DNA from: Pirellulales bacterium
GTDB taxonomy: Bacteria > Planctomycetota > Planctomycetia > Pirellulales > JAICIG01
Assembly: GCA_035533075.1 (NCBI GenBank)
Contig: DATLUO010000118.1
Location: 1 to 34,106 of the forward strand
Reading direction: 5' to 3'
Length of the DNA: 34,106 nucleotides
Every line of letters starts with the position of its first letter. The stretch's first letter is position 1. Below, one piece after another: positions 25,764-33,689 of this stretch. The notes under the pieces were generated by a model, which was not told where the DNA came from, ran no database searches, and was given only the letters and a program-made list of their open reading frames with translations. The position numbers were made by a program, and so were the translations under genes.

Positions 25764-26515
25764 GAGACGGCTCCTCGCGGAGGTTGGACAGCAAGCGGAA
25801 TGTGCGGGCGGGGCACCGCGCTTTGGGCAAGCTCTTCGACAATCCGCCCGTCCGCCAGCCGCAGAATGCGGTCAGCCATCGAGTAGATTCGCGAGTCGTG
25901 AGTGACCACGACCACGGTTTTTTTCAGGTCACGACACAGGTTCTTGAGGATCCGCATGGCGTTGAAGCCCGCGTCGGCGTCGAGCGACGCGGTCGGCTCG
26001 TCGGCCAAAATCACTTCCGGACCGCCGGCCAGCGCCCTGGCAAAGGCCACGCGCTGCCGTTGTCCCATGCTCAGCCGAGTTACGCGGCAAGACGCCTTGT
26101 CCCGCAAGCCGACCAACGACAGCAGCTCGAGCGCCTTGTCGCGCGAGCGGGCTTTCGGCCAGCCGAGCAGATCGAGCGGCACGCAGACGTTTTCCGCCGC
26201 GGTCAACGCGTCGAACAGATGGAACCGCTGAAACACAAAGCCGATCTTCTCGCGGCGAAAACGGGCCTGTTCGCGGGGCGAGAACCGCAACACGTCGAGA
26301 CCCAAAATGTTGAGCAGGCCCGCATCGGCCGACAGCACGCACCCCAGGATCGACAGCAACGTGGTTTTGCCACTCCCGGAAGGGCCGACGAGATACACGC
26401 ATTCGCCGCGGGCCACGGAGAAATCGACGCCGCGCAGCACCGGGCAGCGTTCTTCGCCGGTCTGATAGCTTTTCATCAGGCCGGCGGCCCGGATCACCAC
26501 GTCTGGCATGTGCAT
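25751..26515 (-). CDS. ABC transporter ATP-binding protein (LolD/DevA type)
   Basis: A 254-aa ATPase. Walker A GPSGSGKTTLLS, Q-loop FVFQRFHLF, signature LSMGQRQRVAFARAL, Walker B VILADEPTASLDADAG and the H-switch VVVVTHDSRIYSMAD are all intact. The subgroup is that of MacB/LolD/DevA, which drives MacB-like permeases. It is followed, with a 13-bp overlap, by the membrane fusion gene and preceded by the permease (7-bp gap), so the three form one operon on the minus strand. The C-terminal tail of about 25 residues is not part of the ABC fold. Confidence 0.95.
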   Translation of the reverse strand: MHMPDVVIRAAGLMKSYQTGEERCPVLRGVDFSVARGECVYLVGPSGSGKTTLLSILGCVLSADAGLLNILGLDVLRFSPREQARFRREKIGFVFQRFHLFDALTAAENVCVPLDLLGWPKARSRDKALELLSLVGLRDKASCRVTRLSMGQRQRVAFARALAGGPEVILADEPTASLDADAGFNAMRILKNLCRDLKKTVVVVTHDSRIYSMADRILRLADGRIVEELAQSAVPRPHIPLAVQPPRGAVSCAG

Positions 26516-26522
26516 TCGCTTT

Positions 26523-27644
26523 TTATCCGATCAAGACGGTGGCCGGGTCGATGCGGCGGATGCGGGCAAAAGGCAACAGCGAGGAGACCAGACAGAGAAC
26601 GACGACCATTGCCACGGCCGACCCCATCAGCGTCGCCGGGATTTCGACGGGCGCCAGCGGCGAATTCCAGAACGTGCGGATGGCGGCCACGATGGCCAGG
26701 CCGCCCAACGACCCCGCGGCCGCGATCGCCAGCGATTGCAGCATGATGACGCCGCACACGTGGCGGTCTTCCGCGCCGATCGCCTTGAGCGTGGCGTATT
26801 CGTCAAGGTGATCGAGGGCCAGCGCATAGAGGCTTTGGCCGACCATCATCAACCCCACGAGCAAGCCCAGCGCGGTCGAGGCGCCGAAGCTGATGCCGAT
26901 GCCCGTCCGCCTCATCCAATAGTTTTGCGAGACTCGGGCGAACTCGCCGGGGGTATAGACGGCGGCCTTGGGAACGCGGCGGCGGATGGCGGCCAGCACG
27001 CGCTCCCGGTCTGCCCGCGGCCATAGTTTGACCAGAAAGAAGGAACACGCCCCCGGCGCGATGTGCGCCATTCGCCGGGCGGTCTCGAAGGTGGTGAAGA
27101 GGTACGGCATGGTGACGAAATTAGTGATACCGCGCGTGCGGGCGACCAACTGGGCGCGATGCCCGCTGATCTCCAGCCAATCTCCCACCCGTGGATTGCC
27201 GAGCTTGGGCGCATCGACTTCGTCGAAGCTGAGGCCGTCGGGCCGCTTGAGATCCTCTTTCGAGCCTTCGACAAAACCCCAAGCGGTGCCGAGCATGGTG
27301 CTGGGATCGGAGCCGATGAGCCACACGTCTTCCATGTGGCCTCCGGCCAGCGCCGCCGCCTTGCCGACGAGATAGGGCTTGACCGATTCGACCCCCGGAA
27401 TGCCCCGCAGACGGTCGATCCAGAGTTGCGGAATGTCTCGCGCCAGGTCGACGGTCTCGACCATTGGATGGGCGACCCAAACGTCGGCCTGGCAATGGTC
27501 GATGAGCACGCTCGCCTTGCGCATCAGCCCCAGATACAAGCCACCCTGCACGGTCACCAGGACCAGCGAAAAGACGACGCCCGTCAGGCCGGTCAACAGC
27601 TTGCCGCGCTCGGAAATCAGCGTTTTGAGGGCGAAGGAGAACAC
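26523..27644 (-). CDS. ABC transporter permease (DevC/MacB-like)
   Basis: A 373-aa inner-membrane protein with four helices: one near the N-terminus (about 17-38), then a large periplasmic domain of about 200 residues (IPGVESVKPYLVGKAAALAG typical of the MacB-like core), and three C-terminal helices (about 250-272, 299-327, 338-360). It begins SFALKTLISERGKLL, matching DevC-type permeases of cyanobacterial glycolipid exporters rather than the longer MacB. The GTG start at 27644 is uncertain, as no clear ribosome site is seen. It is the first gene of the exporter operon; about 160 bp without a gene lies upstream. Confidence 0.92.
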   Translation of the reverse strand: MFSFALKTLISERGKLLTGLTGVVFSLVLVTVQGGLYLGLMRKASVLIDHCQADVWVAHPMVETVDLARDIPQLWIDRLRGIPGVESVKPYLVGKAAALAGGHMEDVWLIGSDPSTMLGTAWGFVEGSKEDLKRPDGLSFDEVDAPKLGNPRVGDWLEISGHRAQLVARTRGITNFVTMPYLFTTFETARRMAHIAPGACSFFLVKLWPRADRERVLAAIRRRVPKAAVYTPGEFARVSQNYWMRRTGIGISFGASTALGLLVGLMMVGQSLYALALDHLDEYATLKAIGAEDRHVCGVIMLQSLAIAAAGSLGGLAIVAAIRTFWNSPLAPVEIPATLMGSAVAMVVVLCLVSSLLPFARIRRIDPATVLIG

Positions 27645-27806
27645 ACGATGCCGTCATGGAGAGGAAAGACGACTGCTGGACTGTAAGGCACGAAACGGGC
27701 ACAGGGCGAGAACGGGGCGGCGGAATGTACACGCCCACGAGCACGACGCAAAGGGCAGTCTGGAAATGAGCTTTACGGCGAAGCGGGGTCCGATTAGCAT
27801 TCGGCG

Positions 27807-27998
27807 TCAGTTCGCGTCGAGGGCCATCCAGAGCAGGAACAGCAGCCACAGCGCCACGCCGGCCGCCGACAGGGCGAGAAACCAGGCTCGCCGCCGCGGC
27901 GGATCGGGCCTGACGCCCGGCGGCGCCAGGAACTCGGCTGCGGGCAGCGGCGTTTTGGGCTGGGACGCGGTCCGCTCGGCACGGTTCGGCTTGGGCAT
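27807..27998 (-). CDS. Small single-helix membrane protein
   Basis: A 63-aa protein. A proline- and arginine-rich N-terminal half (MPKPNRAERTASQPKTPLP) is followed by one hydrophobic helix, AWFLALSAAGVALWLLFLLW, and a short tail. The ATG at 27998 lies 5 bp after the stop of the Minf_1886-family gene on the same strand, so it belongs to that operon. Function unknown. Confidence 0.7.
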   Translation of the reverse strand: MPKPNRAERTASQPKTPLPAAEFLAPPGVRPDPPRRRAWFLALSAAGVALWLLFLLWMALDAN

Positions 27999-28003
27999 CG
28001 CGG

Positions 28004-28462
28004 CTACGCTTGTCGCTCGCGCGAGCTGTGCTCGATGCGGAACTCCCGCCGCAGGGCCGCATCGAAGTCGTAGACATCGTTGAAATCTTCGCGACGATCG
28101 TCTTTGGTCTTTTTCATCTCGCCGATGCGGATCAGGTTGAACACGATCTCGCCGAAATCGGCCGTGCTGTGGACTCCCCAATTGTTGAGCACGCACTTGG
28201 CCATGTAGCCGTATTGCTCCAGTGCATACCGCCGGATGGCCTCGCAGAGTTGCTGGCCGGTGAGATGGTTCTCCGGCGATTCCTGCTGGCTGCTCGCGGC
28301 TTTCGTCTTCTTGCGGCCGGCCTGCTCGCTGCGCTGGGGCGTGCCCAGGCCGAGCACCTTGTGCGCGTAGGCCAGCGATTCGAACACGAAGGCATAGGCT
28401 TCGAACCGGTAACGCCGGTCGCGTTTCGTCAGCTCGATGATTTTGTGGGCCGTTTCAGACAT
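28004..28462 (-). CDS. Minf_1886-family protein
   Basis: A 152-aa protein typical of planctomycetes and verrucomicrobia (TIGR04138-like). Recognisable are RDRRYRFEAYAFVFESLAYA, GQQLCEAIRRYALEQYG, WGVHSTADFGEIVFNLI and REDFNDVYDFDAALRREF. A lysine/Gln-rich stretch in the middle (about residues 49-64) is unlike most members I know. The ATG at 28462 is preferred; a TTG at 28489 would overlap the upstream PSP1 gene. The function of the family is unknown. It sits between PSP1 and a small membrane protein, all on the same strand with short gaps. Confidence 0.85.
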   Translation of the reverse strand: MSETAHKIIELTKRDRRYRFEAYAFVFESLAYAHKVLGLGTPQRSEQAGRKKTKAASSQQESPENHLTGQQLCEAIRRYALEQYGYMAKCVLNNWGVHSTADFGEIVFNLIRIGEMKKTKDDRREDFNDVYDFDAALRREFRIEHSSRERQA

Positions 28463-28485
28463 GGGATCGAGATGGAACTGGACCT

Positions 28486-29307
28486 TCAAAGAGCTTCGCC
28501 TCGTGCAACCACGGTCAATACGTCGCCCGCTGCGATCAACACGCGGCGGTGGTCTTCGGTCTCGACGAGCAACTGGCGGGCCAGAATCTCGTGGGCCAAG
28601 ACCTTCGCCCGCCCGCCGGCGGTGAGCACGTCGCAGCCGATCGGCGGCAACTCCTTTTGAAGCTGCTCGTAGGTGTCATACTCGTAGCGTAAGCAACACT
28701 TCAGCCGTCCGCAACGCCCCGAAATCTTGGTCGGGTCGAGCGTGGCCTTTTGCAGCTTGGCCATTTTCATCGACACCGGCGGCATTTCCGAGAGATGGGT
28801 GTTGCAGCACACCGGCTTGCCGCAATCGCCGTAATCCGCCAGCAGCTTGGCCTCGTCGCGCACGCCGATCTGCCGCATTTCGACGCGGGTCTGAAACTCG
28901 GCGGCCAGCCGCTTGACCAGCTCGCGAAAATCGACGCGGTTCTCCGACAGGTAGTAGATCACGATCCGCTCGCCGCCGAAGATGTGCTCGACGTCGACAA
29001 GCTGCATCGGCAACTGCATCTCGGCGATCAGCCGCTCGCAGGCCGCGGCTTCGGCCCGTTCCTGCTCGTGCATTCGCTCCAGCTCGTGCTTGTCTTCGGG
29101 GGTCATGGCGCGGAGCACCTGCCCTTTGCCCGGATCTTTGATCTGGGCCACGGCCTGCTCGGACGCTTCGCACAGCACCTCGCCCACCTCCAGGCCGCGG
29201 TCGGTGCGCACGACGACTTGCGTTCCGCGCGACACGATCTCGCCGCGGCTGGTCGAAAACACGCCCAGCATTCGCATCACGCCGCAACGGACAACGTATT
29301 TGGGCAT
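28486..29307 (-). CDS. PSP1/RicT (YaaT)-family protein
   Basis: A 273-aa protein with the PSP1 C-terminal domain: SENRVDFRELVKRLAAEFQT, VEMRQIGVRDEAKLLADYGD, then the cysteine cluster CGKPVCCNTHL and GRCGRLKCCLRYE. In Bacillus, YaaT/RicT works in a complex with RicA and RicF that carries iron-sulfur clusters and affects RNase Y; the cysteines here are conserved. RicA/RicF homologues are not in the window. The ATG at 29307 (MPKYVVRCG) is preferred; a longer frame upstream has no conserved content. The Minf_1886 gene follows 23 bp later on the same strand. Confidence 0.9.
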   Translation of the reverse strand: MPKYVVRCGVMRMLGVFSTSRGEIVSRGTQVVVRTDRGLEVGEVLCEASEQAVAQIKDPGKGQVLRAMTPEDKHELERMHEQERAEAAACERLIAEMQLPMQLVDVEHIFGGERIVIYYLSENRVDFRELVKRLAAEFQTRVEMRQIGVRDEAKLLADYGDCGKPVCCNTHLSEMPPVSMKMAKLQKATLDPTKISGRCGRLKCCLRYEYDTYEQLQKELPPIGCDVLTAGGRAKVLAHEILARQLLVETEDHRRVLIAAGDVLTVVARGEAL

Positions 29308-29535
29308 CGGCGAATTCAGAGCTAGGCGACGCGCCTGGCCAATCGTAGCCAAGCTGGTTGGGCGGGAACAACTGCGGAGAACGCCAGTATACCTGGCCCT
29401 CCGCACGGAGGGAAGGCGCGTGCAAGCGACTGCCTATCAAAGAGGGTCCAGAACTTCTGGCCGTTGACCTTGATGTGCTGACGGACGCGACCCATGCTGT
29501 CACCTGTGCGAATTGTCGATGGGCAGTTTCGGAAG

Positions 29536-30681
29536 TCATTTTAGACTCGGATCCCGCCGCAAGCCGGTGGACGACACATCCATGCAATACTCCGCGGCCG
29601 GCACTTCGTCGCAAAGCTGCGCGAGCACGGGCGGCAACTCGAGGGCCGCCAGAGAGCGGAACGAGCCGTCGTAGTGCCGCCCGAACACCAGGAAGCGGAC
29701 GCCCGACGCCGCAAAGGCGGCCAGCACGGCGTCGCGCACGGACGTGCCGCCGTAATACTTCGCCTGGGCGATGCGCGCGAGAGTATCGACGCCCACGACG
29801 AACGTCGCCGCGGGAAACAAGACGGCCTTTTCCACAAACGTCGCTGCGCGAGTCAACCAGAGCGGCTCGTCGTCGCCGAACTGAGCGGCGCGTTTTTGCA
29901 TCTCGATGAAGTCAATCGGTGGTTTGTCGACGTTGACGATCGACAGTTCGTGCTCGACCGGCAGTCCGACGCGCGCGGCGGCCAAGCGCGCCATTTCGCG
30001 ATGGCCGTCATGCCGCGGATGATACGCTCCGGAAAAGATCAGCCGGCGGCCCGGCGACCGCGGCCTCGCCCCACGGTTGGCGGGCACGCGTTGCCGCTCG
30101 CCACTCAACAGCTGCTGCCACTCGGGCGGAGCGTCGCACCGCTGGACCAGGAGGGACTCTTCGGCAAGCAGCCCGGCCTCAAGCCGCGGCTCTCGCCCTT
30201 TGAACTCGGCCACCAGGTTCAAGGCCAACGCGGCAGCAACCGTTTCTTCCTCGAAACGGCTGCGCCGGCCTTTGGCCAGTGTGAGCGAATGCGAGAGGGT
30301 CAGGGCGCTCGTCTGAAGCGCCAGGTGAATACGGTGCGGACCGTGCTTGGGTTGGTCGCTGGCCAGGCTGGCGGTGCAGGCGATGCCCGCCAAGGCGGAT
30401 CCCGCTTCGGCGCCGGCATCGTCGAGCGCACGCCGATAGGCCGACATCGCCATCAGCCGCGCCGTCTCCTCGCTGCAAAACTGTTCGGGCGTCGCTCCCA
30501 GCCAACGCACCAGCGCCTCGTCCGCATAGGGAACGGCCGCTTCCAACACCGTTCGCGAAGCACCCGGCACTTCGAGCAGTGCGGAAATCGCCTGGCTGCC
30601 GCCGCCCGTGACCACCAATACCAGGCGGCCGGGGGAGGCGTGAAGGGCTTCGATGAACCCTTTGTTCCATGATGCCGACAT
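29536..30681 (-). CDS. CinA-like / NadD-like nucleotidyltransferase fusion
   Basis: A 381-aa two-domain protein. The N-terminal half (about 1-165) resembles the CinA/PncC nicotinamide-nucleotide amidohydrolase fold: VTGGGSQAISALLEVPGASR, then the VPYADEAL and GIACTASLA segments. The place of the usual ESCTGG reads VVTGGGS, so the serine normally used is missing. The C-terminal half (about 210-375) is a nucleotidyltransferase with FSGAYHPRHDGH (His224, His227) and a final DVSSTGLR (the ISSTxxR motif). In known pathways the two activities are consecutive: NMN to nicotinate mononucleotide, then to NaAD. A plant family of nucleotidyltransferase-like proteins has the same order, as I recall. Whether the first domain is catalytic is open. 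The start ATG is at 30681. Confidence 0.82.
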   Translation of the reverse strand: MSASWNKGFIEALHASPGRLVLVVTGGGSQAISALLEVPGASRTVLEAAVPYADEALVRWLGATPEQFCSEETARLMAMSAYRRALDDAGAEAGSALAGIACTASLASDQPKHGPHRIHLALQTSALTLSHSLTLAKGRRSRFEEETVAAALALNLVAEFKGREPRLEAGLLAEESLLVQRCDAPPEWQQLLSGERQRVPANRGARPRSPGRRLIFSGAYHPRHDGHREMARLAAARVGLPVEHELSIVNVDKPPIDFIEMQKRAAQFGDDEPLWLTRAATFVEKAVLFPAATFVVGVDTLARIAQAKYYGGTSVRDAVLAAFAASGVRFLVFGRHYDGSFRSLAALELPPVLAQLCDEVPAAEYCMDVSSTGLRRDPSLK

Positions 30682-30695
30682 AGCTGTGCGGTTTT

Positions 30696-30716
30696 AGGTC
30701 TTGGGTCTTGGGTCTT
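30696..30716. repeat. GGGTCTT heptamers before the CinA/NadD gene
   Basis: AGGTCTT, GGGTCTT, GGGTCTT in tandem, just 14 bp before the ATG at 30681 (minus strand). It is another 7-bp array next to a start codon, with a different unit. Confidence 0.75.
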
Positions 30717-30781
30717 CGGTCCAGCCGATGAATCACAGCATGTGTTTTACCAAGACGCAAGGGGCGGTCTTCGGTGATGAA

Positions 30782-30943
30782 ATCGTCGTTCTGGCGGCGC
30801 AGCAACTCGAATCGCCGACCGACCTGCTCGGGCGTGCCGCGCAGCAAATAAGGCGTCGCCTCGTCGGTCATTTTCATGGCCAACTTTAAACGCTCCGCCG
30901 TGGTCATCCGACGATAACGCTCCAGCGTCTCGCGACTTAACAA
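30782..30943 (-). pseudogene. Small conserved protein, 3' end lost
   Basis: The first 54 residues (MLSRETLERYRRMTTAERLK ... VGRRFELLRRQNDD) look like a planctomycete family of about 60-70 aa. After QNDD the frame runs without a stop through a heptamer repeat and more than 500 bp antiparallel-frame-shifted into the CinA/NadD gene (to 30179), giving an unlikely Arg/Gly-rich tail. The natural end therefore seems to have been lost by a small rearrangement at the GGGTCTT repeat. Function unknown. Confidence 0.5.
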
Positions 30944-31047
30944 GCCGTCACCTCGCTATCGTACACACGATCAATTCTGCCGTGCGACCACGCCGCAGGC
31001 AAGCCGGCGAGGCAAAACACCAAAACAGCGCCGTCCCGCCGGACGCC

Positions 31048-31076
31048 TTGAACGCGCGGCAGAATGCCGCTAGACT
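31048..31076 (+). promoter_or_regulatory. rplM: Sigma70-like promoter of rplM-rpsI
   Basis: TTGAAC (31048-31053), a 17-bp spacer and TAGACT (31071-31076) lie about 45 bp before the rplM ATG, giving a leader of about 40 nt. Confidence 0.55.
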
Positions 31077-31121
31077 GACTGTTTCCCAAAATTCCGGGCA
31101 AACTTGCAGTGCGAGCGTAAC

Positions 31122-31556
31122 ATGAAGACCTACATGGCCAAACCGGGCGAAATCGAGCAAAAGTGGTGGCTGGTCGATGCCTCCGATAAGGTCGTCGGAC
31201 GGCTGGCCGCCGACATCGCCATGATCCTCATGGGCAAACATCGGCCCACCTACACGCCCCACGTCGATACCGGCGACCACGTGATCGTCATCAATGCCGA
31301 AAAGGTCGCGTTCACCGGCAAAAAGTGGGCCCAGAAGCGCTACACCTGGTACACCGGCTACACCCGCCTGCGGTCGGAAACCGCCGCCGAACGCCGCGAG
31401 TACAAGCCCGAAAAGATCATCACCGAGGCCGTGCGGCGCATGCTCCCCAAGAACAAGCTGGCCGTGGCGATGCTCACTAAGCTGAAGGTCTACTCCGGCG
31501 CCGAACACCCGCACCAGGCACAAATGCCCGAAGCCAAGGAACTGGGCGTCAAGTAG
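31122..31556 (+). CDS. rplM: 50S ribosomal protein L13
   Basis: A 144-aa uL13. The start [20 protein letters not shown], then [30 protein letters not shown] and [20 protein letters not shown] are typical. The ATG at 31122 gives the usual length; a TTG at 31104 would add six residues. L13 is an early-assembly protein of the large subunit and here heads the usual rplM-rpsI pair (58 bp apart). Confidence 0.98.
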   Translation: MKTYMAKPGEIEQKWWLVDASDKVVGRLAADIAMILMGKHRPTYTPHVDTGDHVIVINAEKVAFTGKKWAQKRYTWYTGYTRLRSETAAERREYKPEKIITEAVRRMLPKNKLAVAMLTKLKVYSGAEHPHQAQMPEAKELGVK

Positions 31557-31613
31557 GCCGCCCTCCGCAATCCGTCGTAAAACCGTCGAAGCCCAACGAT
31601 TAGCGAACCGATC

Positions 31614-32033
31614 ATGTCCACTGTCGAAACCCCCGTCAAGATTTCTTCGTCCGACGCCTTGGGCACCGGCCGCCGCAAGACAGCGGTCGCCCGCGTGCGC
31701 ATTCGTCCGGGCGGCGGCAACATCACCATCAACGGCCGGCCGCTGGAAGATTATTTCGTCAACGAGCACGAGCGACTGGACGTAGTGGTGGGGCTCGTCA
31801 AGACCGAGCGGCGGCAGGTGGTGGACGTGGTCATTGCCGTGAAGGGCGGCGGTCCCACCGGGCAGGCCGGCGCTTGCAAAATGGGCATCGCGCGGGCGTT
31901 GAAAATCTACGACCCGACGTTGGAGCCGATTCTGCGGGCCAACAGCCTGCTCACGCGCGACAGCCGCATGAAGGAACGCAAGAAGTACGGTCTCCGCGGT
32001 GCCCGTCGCGGCACGCAGTTCTCGAAGCGGTAA
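31614..32033 (+). CDS. rpsI: 30S ribosomal protein S9
   Basis: A 139-aa uS9. GTGRRKTAVARVRIRPGGG, ITINGRPLEDYF, VKGGGPTGQAGACKMGIARA and the basic end DSRMKERKKYGLRGARRGTQ lead to the C-terminal KR that reaches the ribosomal P site. A short N-terminal extension of about 15 residues is common in these bacteria. It is convergent with the signal-peptidase-like gene; no clear terminator is seen in the 57-bp gap. Confidence 0.98.
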   Translation: MSTVETPVKISSSDALGTGRRKTAVARVRIRPGGGNITINGRPLEDYFVNEHERLDVVVGLVKTERRQVVDVVIAVKGGGPTGQAGACKMGIARALKIYDPTLEPILRANSLLTRDSRMKERKKYGLRGARRGTQFSKR

Positions 32034-32090
32034 GAGCTTCTTCTCCGCAAGGACGATTGCTCTGTCGTGGGTCAGGAAAGGGCACCCGCG

Positions 32091-33020
32091 TCAGTTCACC
32101 GGGCGCAAACCGGCGACGTGAAACAGCCGCGTGCTGACCAAATCGGCGCGGCGCACCCATTCGAGCTGTTGGCTGTCGGTCCCGGTATCCTCCGAGTCTT
32201 CTACCACGAAATAGCAACCGTCGGGCACCTTGCGCTCGTCTGGATACGCCGGCACCGATAAAGGGGCATCCGCGTCGGCGGCGCCCTGATACGTGCTGGC
32301 TTCGCGGTTCACCAGGTAGTGGCCGACGCGAGCGGACCGTTTTGGCTTGGACCGCTTTGTTCGGCCCGGCTGCTTCGGCTGCGGCGAGGCGTCGCGCACG
32401 CGGACCGCCAATTTGTCGCCCGGCACGGCCAGAATGCGGGCCACCTCCAAGCTGCCCGGCGCTCCCGCTTTCGACCACGGCGGCAGTTGAAACAGCACGA
32501 CGGTGCCCGGCTTGAGATCGCTTTCGGCGACGCGTCGATGATAGATCAGTCGCTCGCCCGGTTCGACGGCCGGCGCCATGCGGTCGAACTGGATGGCCAT
32601 CGAGCCGAAGTAGAGGGGAATCAAAAGCACCACGATCAGCCCGGCTGCCCAGACGACGAAGGTCACAAATCGGAAGCGGCGAACCAGCAGGCTCTCCGTC
32701 GAGGACCGCACCCTGCACCAGGAAACATCGAGAATCTCAGCGATCCAGAGGGTCAGTGCGACCAGCGTGGCGACGCCGGCGGCCCACACGCCGGCCGGGC
32801 TTAAAGTGGCCACCAGCCAAGCCAGCGCCGTCAGCATCGCCGACACGCCGGCCAAAACGAGCATGCCGCGCCGCGGGTAACCGAGCAGGGCCCATCCGGC
32901 GCCGGGGCAAAGGCCGGCACGGCGACGGGCACGCCTGCGGACCGCCTTCTCTTCGACCGCGGCGGCCTCGACGGGCGGCACACTGGCTCGCTCTTCGCTG
33001 GTGAGTGTCTGTTGTGGCAT
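32091..33020 (-). CDS. Signal-peptidase-fold (S26) protein without catalytic residues
   Basis: A 309-aa membrane protein. The first ~50 residues are disordered and basic; three hydrophobic segments follow (about 53-73, 77-97, 119-138). From about 140 it reads as a type I signal peptidase: box B where SMxPT is expected is FDRMAPAVEPGERLIYHRRV, box D is VARILAVPGDKLAVR, and box E is VPDGCYFVVEDSEDTGTDS. The Ser of box B is Arg147 and the Lys of box D (K-R-x-x-G-x-PGD) is Ala194, so both members of the Ser/Lys dyad are absent. It cannot be a normal leader peptidase; a binding or regulatory role is inferred. The ATG at 33020 is preferred because the longer frame runs into a palindromic repeat. 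Confidence 0.85.
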   Translation of the reverse strand: MPQQTLTSEERASVPPVEAAAVEEKAVRRRARRRAGLCPGAGWALLGYPRRGMLVLAGVSAMLTALAWLVATLSPAGVWAAGVATLVALTLWIAEILDVSWCRVRSSTESLLVRRFRFVTFVVWAAGLIVVLLIPLYFGSMAIQFDRMAPAVEPGERLIYHRRVAESDLKPGTVVLFQLPPWSKAGAPGSLEVARILAVPGDKLAVRVRDASPQPKQPGRTKRSKPKRSARVGHYLVNREASTYQGAADADAPLSVPAYPDERKVPDGCYFVVEDSEDTGTDSQQLEWVRRADLVSTRLFHVAGLRPVN

Positions 33021-33052
33021 GGTGTTGCTGCCGGCAGGCCCTTCCCTAATTC

Positions 33053-33221
33053 TATACGTCGCCCGGCCGAGAATGAGACGTTTTGCCGCGCGGAAAAGCG
33101 GTGGCTGGGGCAGAGCTTGGCCAGATAGCGGCTGGCGCCCTTTAGAGCGTGGCGGCCAAGCGATGCCCCGGAGCGTCACCCAGCCACCGCCAATGTCTCA
33201 TTCTCGGCCGCGTGAAGTATA
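33053..33221. repeat. Nested palindromic element (MITE-like or structured RNA)
   Basis: Three nested inverted pairs: 33053-33079 with 33195-33221 (TATA ends, GGCCGAGAATGAGAC / GTCTCATTCTCGGCC), 33098-33109 with 33179-33190 (GCGGTGGCTGGG / CCCAGCCACCGC), and 33115-33122 with 33154-33161 (GCTTGGCC / GGCCAAGC). A direct copy of the left end (TATACGTCGCCCGGCCGA) follows at once at 33219-33236, and CCCAGCCACCGCC recurs near 33405. There is no reading frame of note; the gap 33021-33448 otherwise holds nothing recognised. Confidence 0.75.
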
Positions 33222-33448
33222 TACGTCGCCCGGCCGAAAGTGAGGGCCCGGGCCGCCGCTTCTGTAGGGAACGGCCTCTCCCGGCGCGCCGGGATTCCGC
33301 AGATTCGCCGGTGGCGAGTCCGTTGGTCGCCCGCGGAACCGGGCGGCATCGACGCCTGGTCGGCCGAGATCGACGCCGGCGTGCCGCGGTATTGACCCCC
33401 TCAACCCAGCCACCGCCTGCCAGCCCTCAATCGGCGACTGACAGTGTA

Positions 33449-33679
33449 CTACCTGCGGCCTCGCGCGCGCCAGGCGAAAAGCCGAAGCGCGATGGCGCCC
33501 GCGGCCGCCAGCGCGACCAGCGCGGTTCTGACGACGAACTGGTCGGTGGAAACGGCGGGACCGTTGACCCAGTAGAGAAACGGGGCCAACGCCAGCGTCG
33601 TCCAGCAGCAAAATTCCGCCCACTGCCGGACTTCCCGCGGCGTCAGTTCAGGTTCTCGCTCGGGCCTGTCTTCAGTCAT
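33449..33679 (-). CDS. Small two-helix membrane protein
   Basis: A 76-aa protein. An acidic N-terminus (MTEDRPEREPELTPREVRQW) is followed by two hydrophobic helices (about 24-40 and 49-69) with a short loop, and an Arg-rich end (RARGRR) predicted on the cytoplasmic side. The ATG at 33679 lies 10 bp after the FGE-sulfatase stop on the same strand, so they may be one operon. Function unknown. Confidence 0.65.
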   Translation of the reverse strand: MTEDRPEREPELTPREVRQWAEFCCWTTLALAPFLYWVNGPAVSTDQFVVRTALVALAAAGAIALRLFAWRARGRR

Positions 33680-33689
33680 GGCACGGAAT

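Noticed and set aside
33021-33179. N-terminal extension of the signal-peptidase-like protein
   Set aside because: The extra residues are encoded by the nested palindromic repeat and are not family-like.
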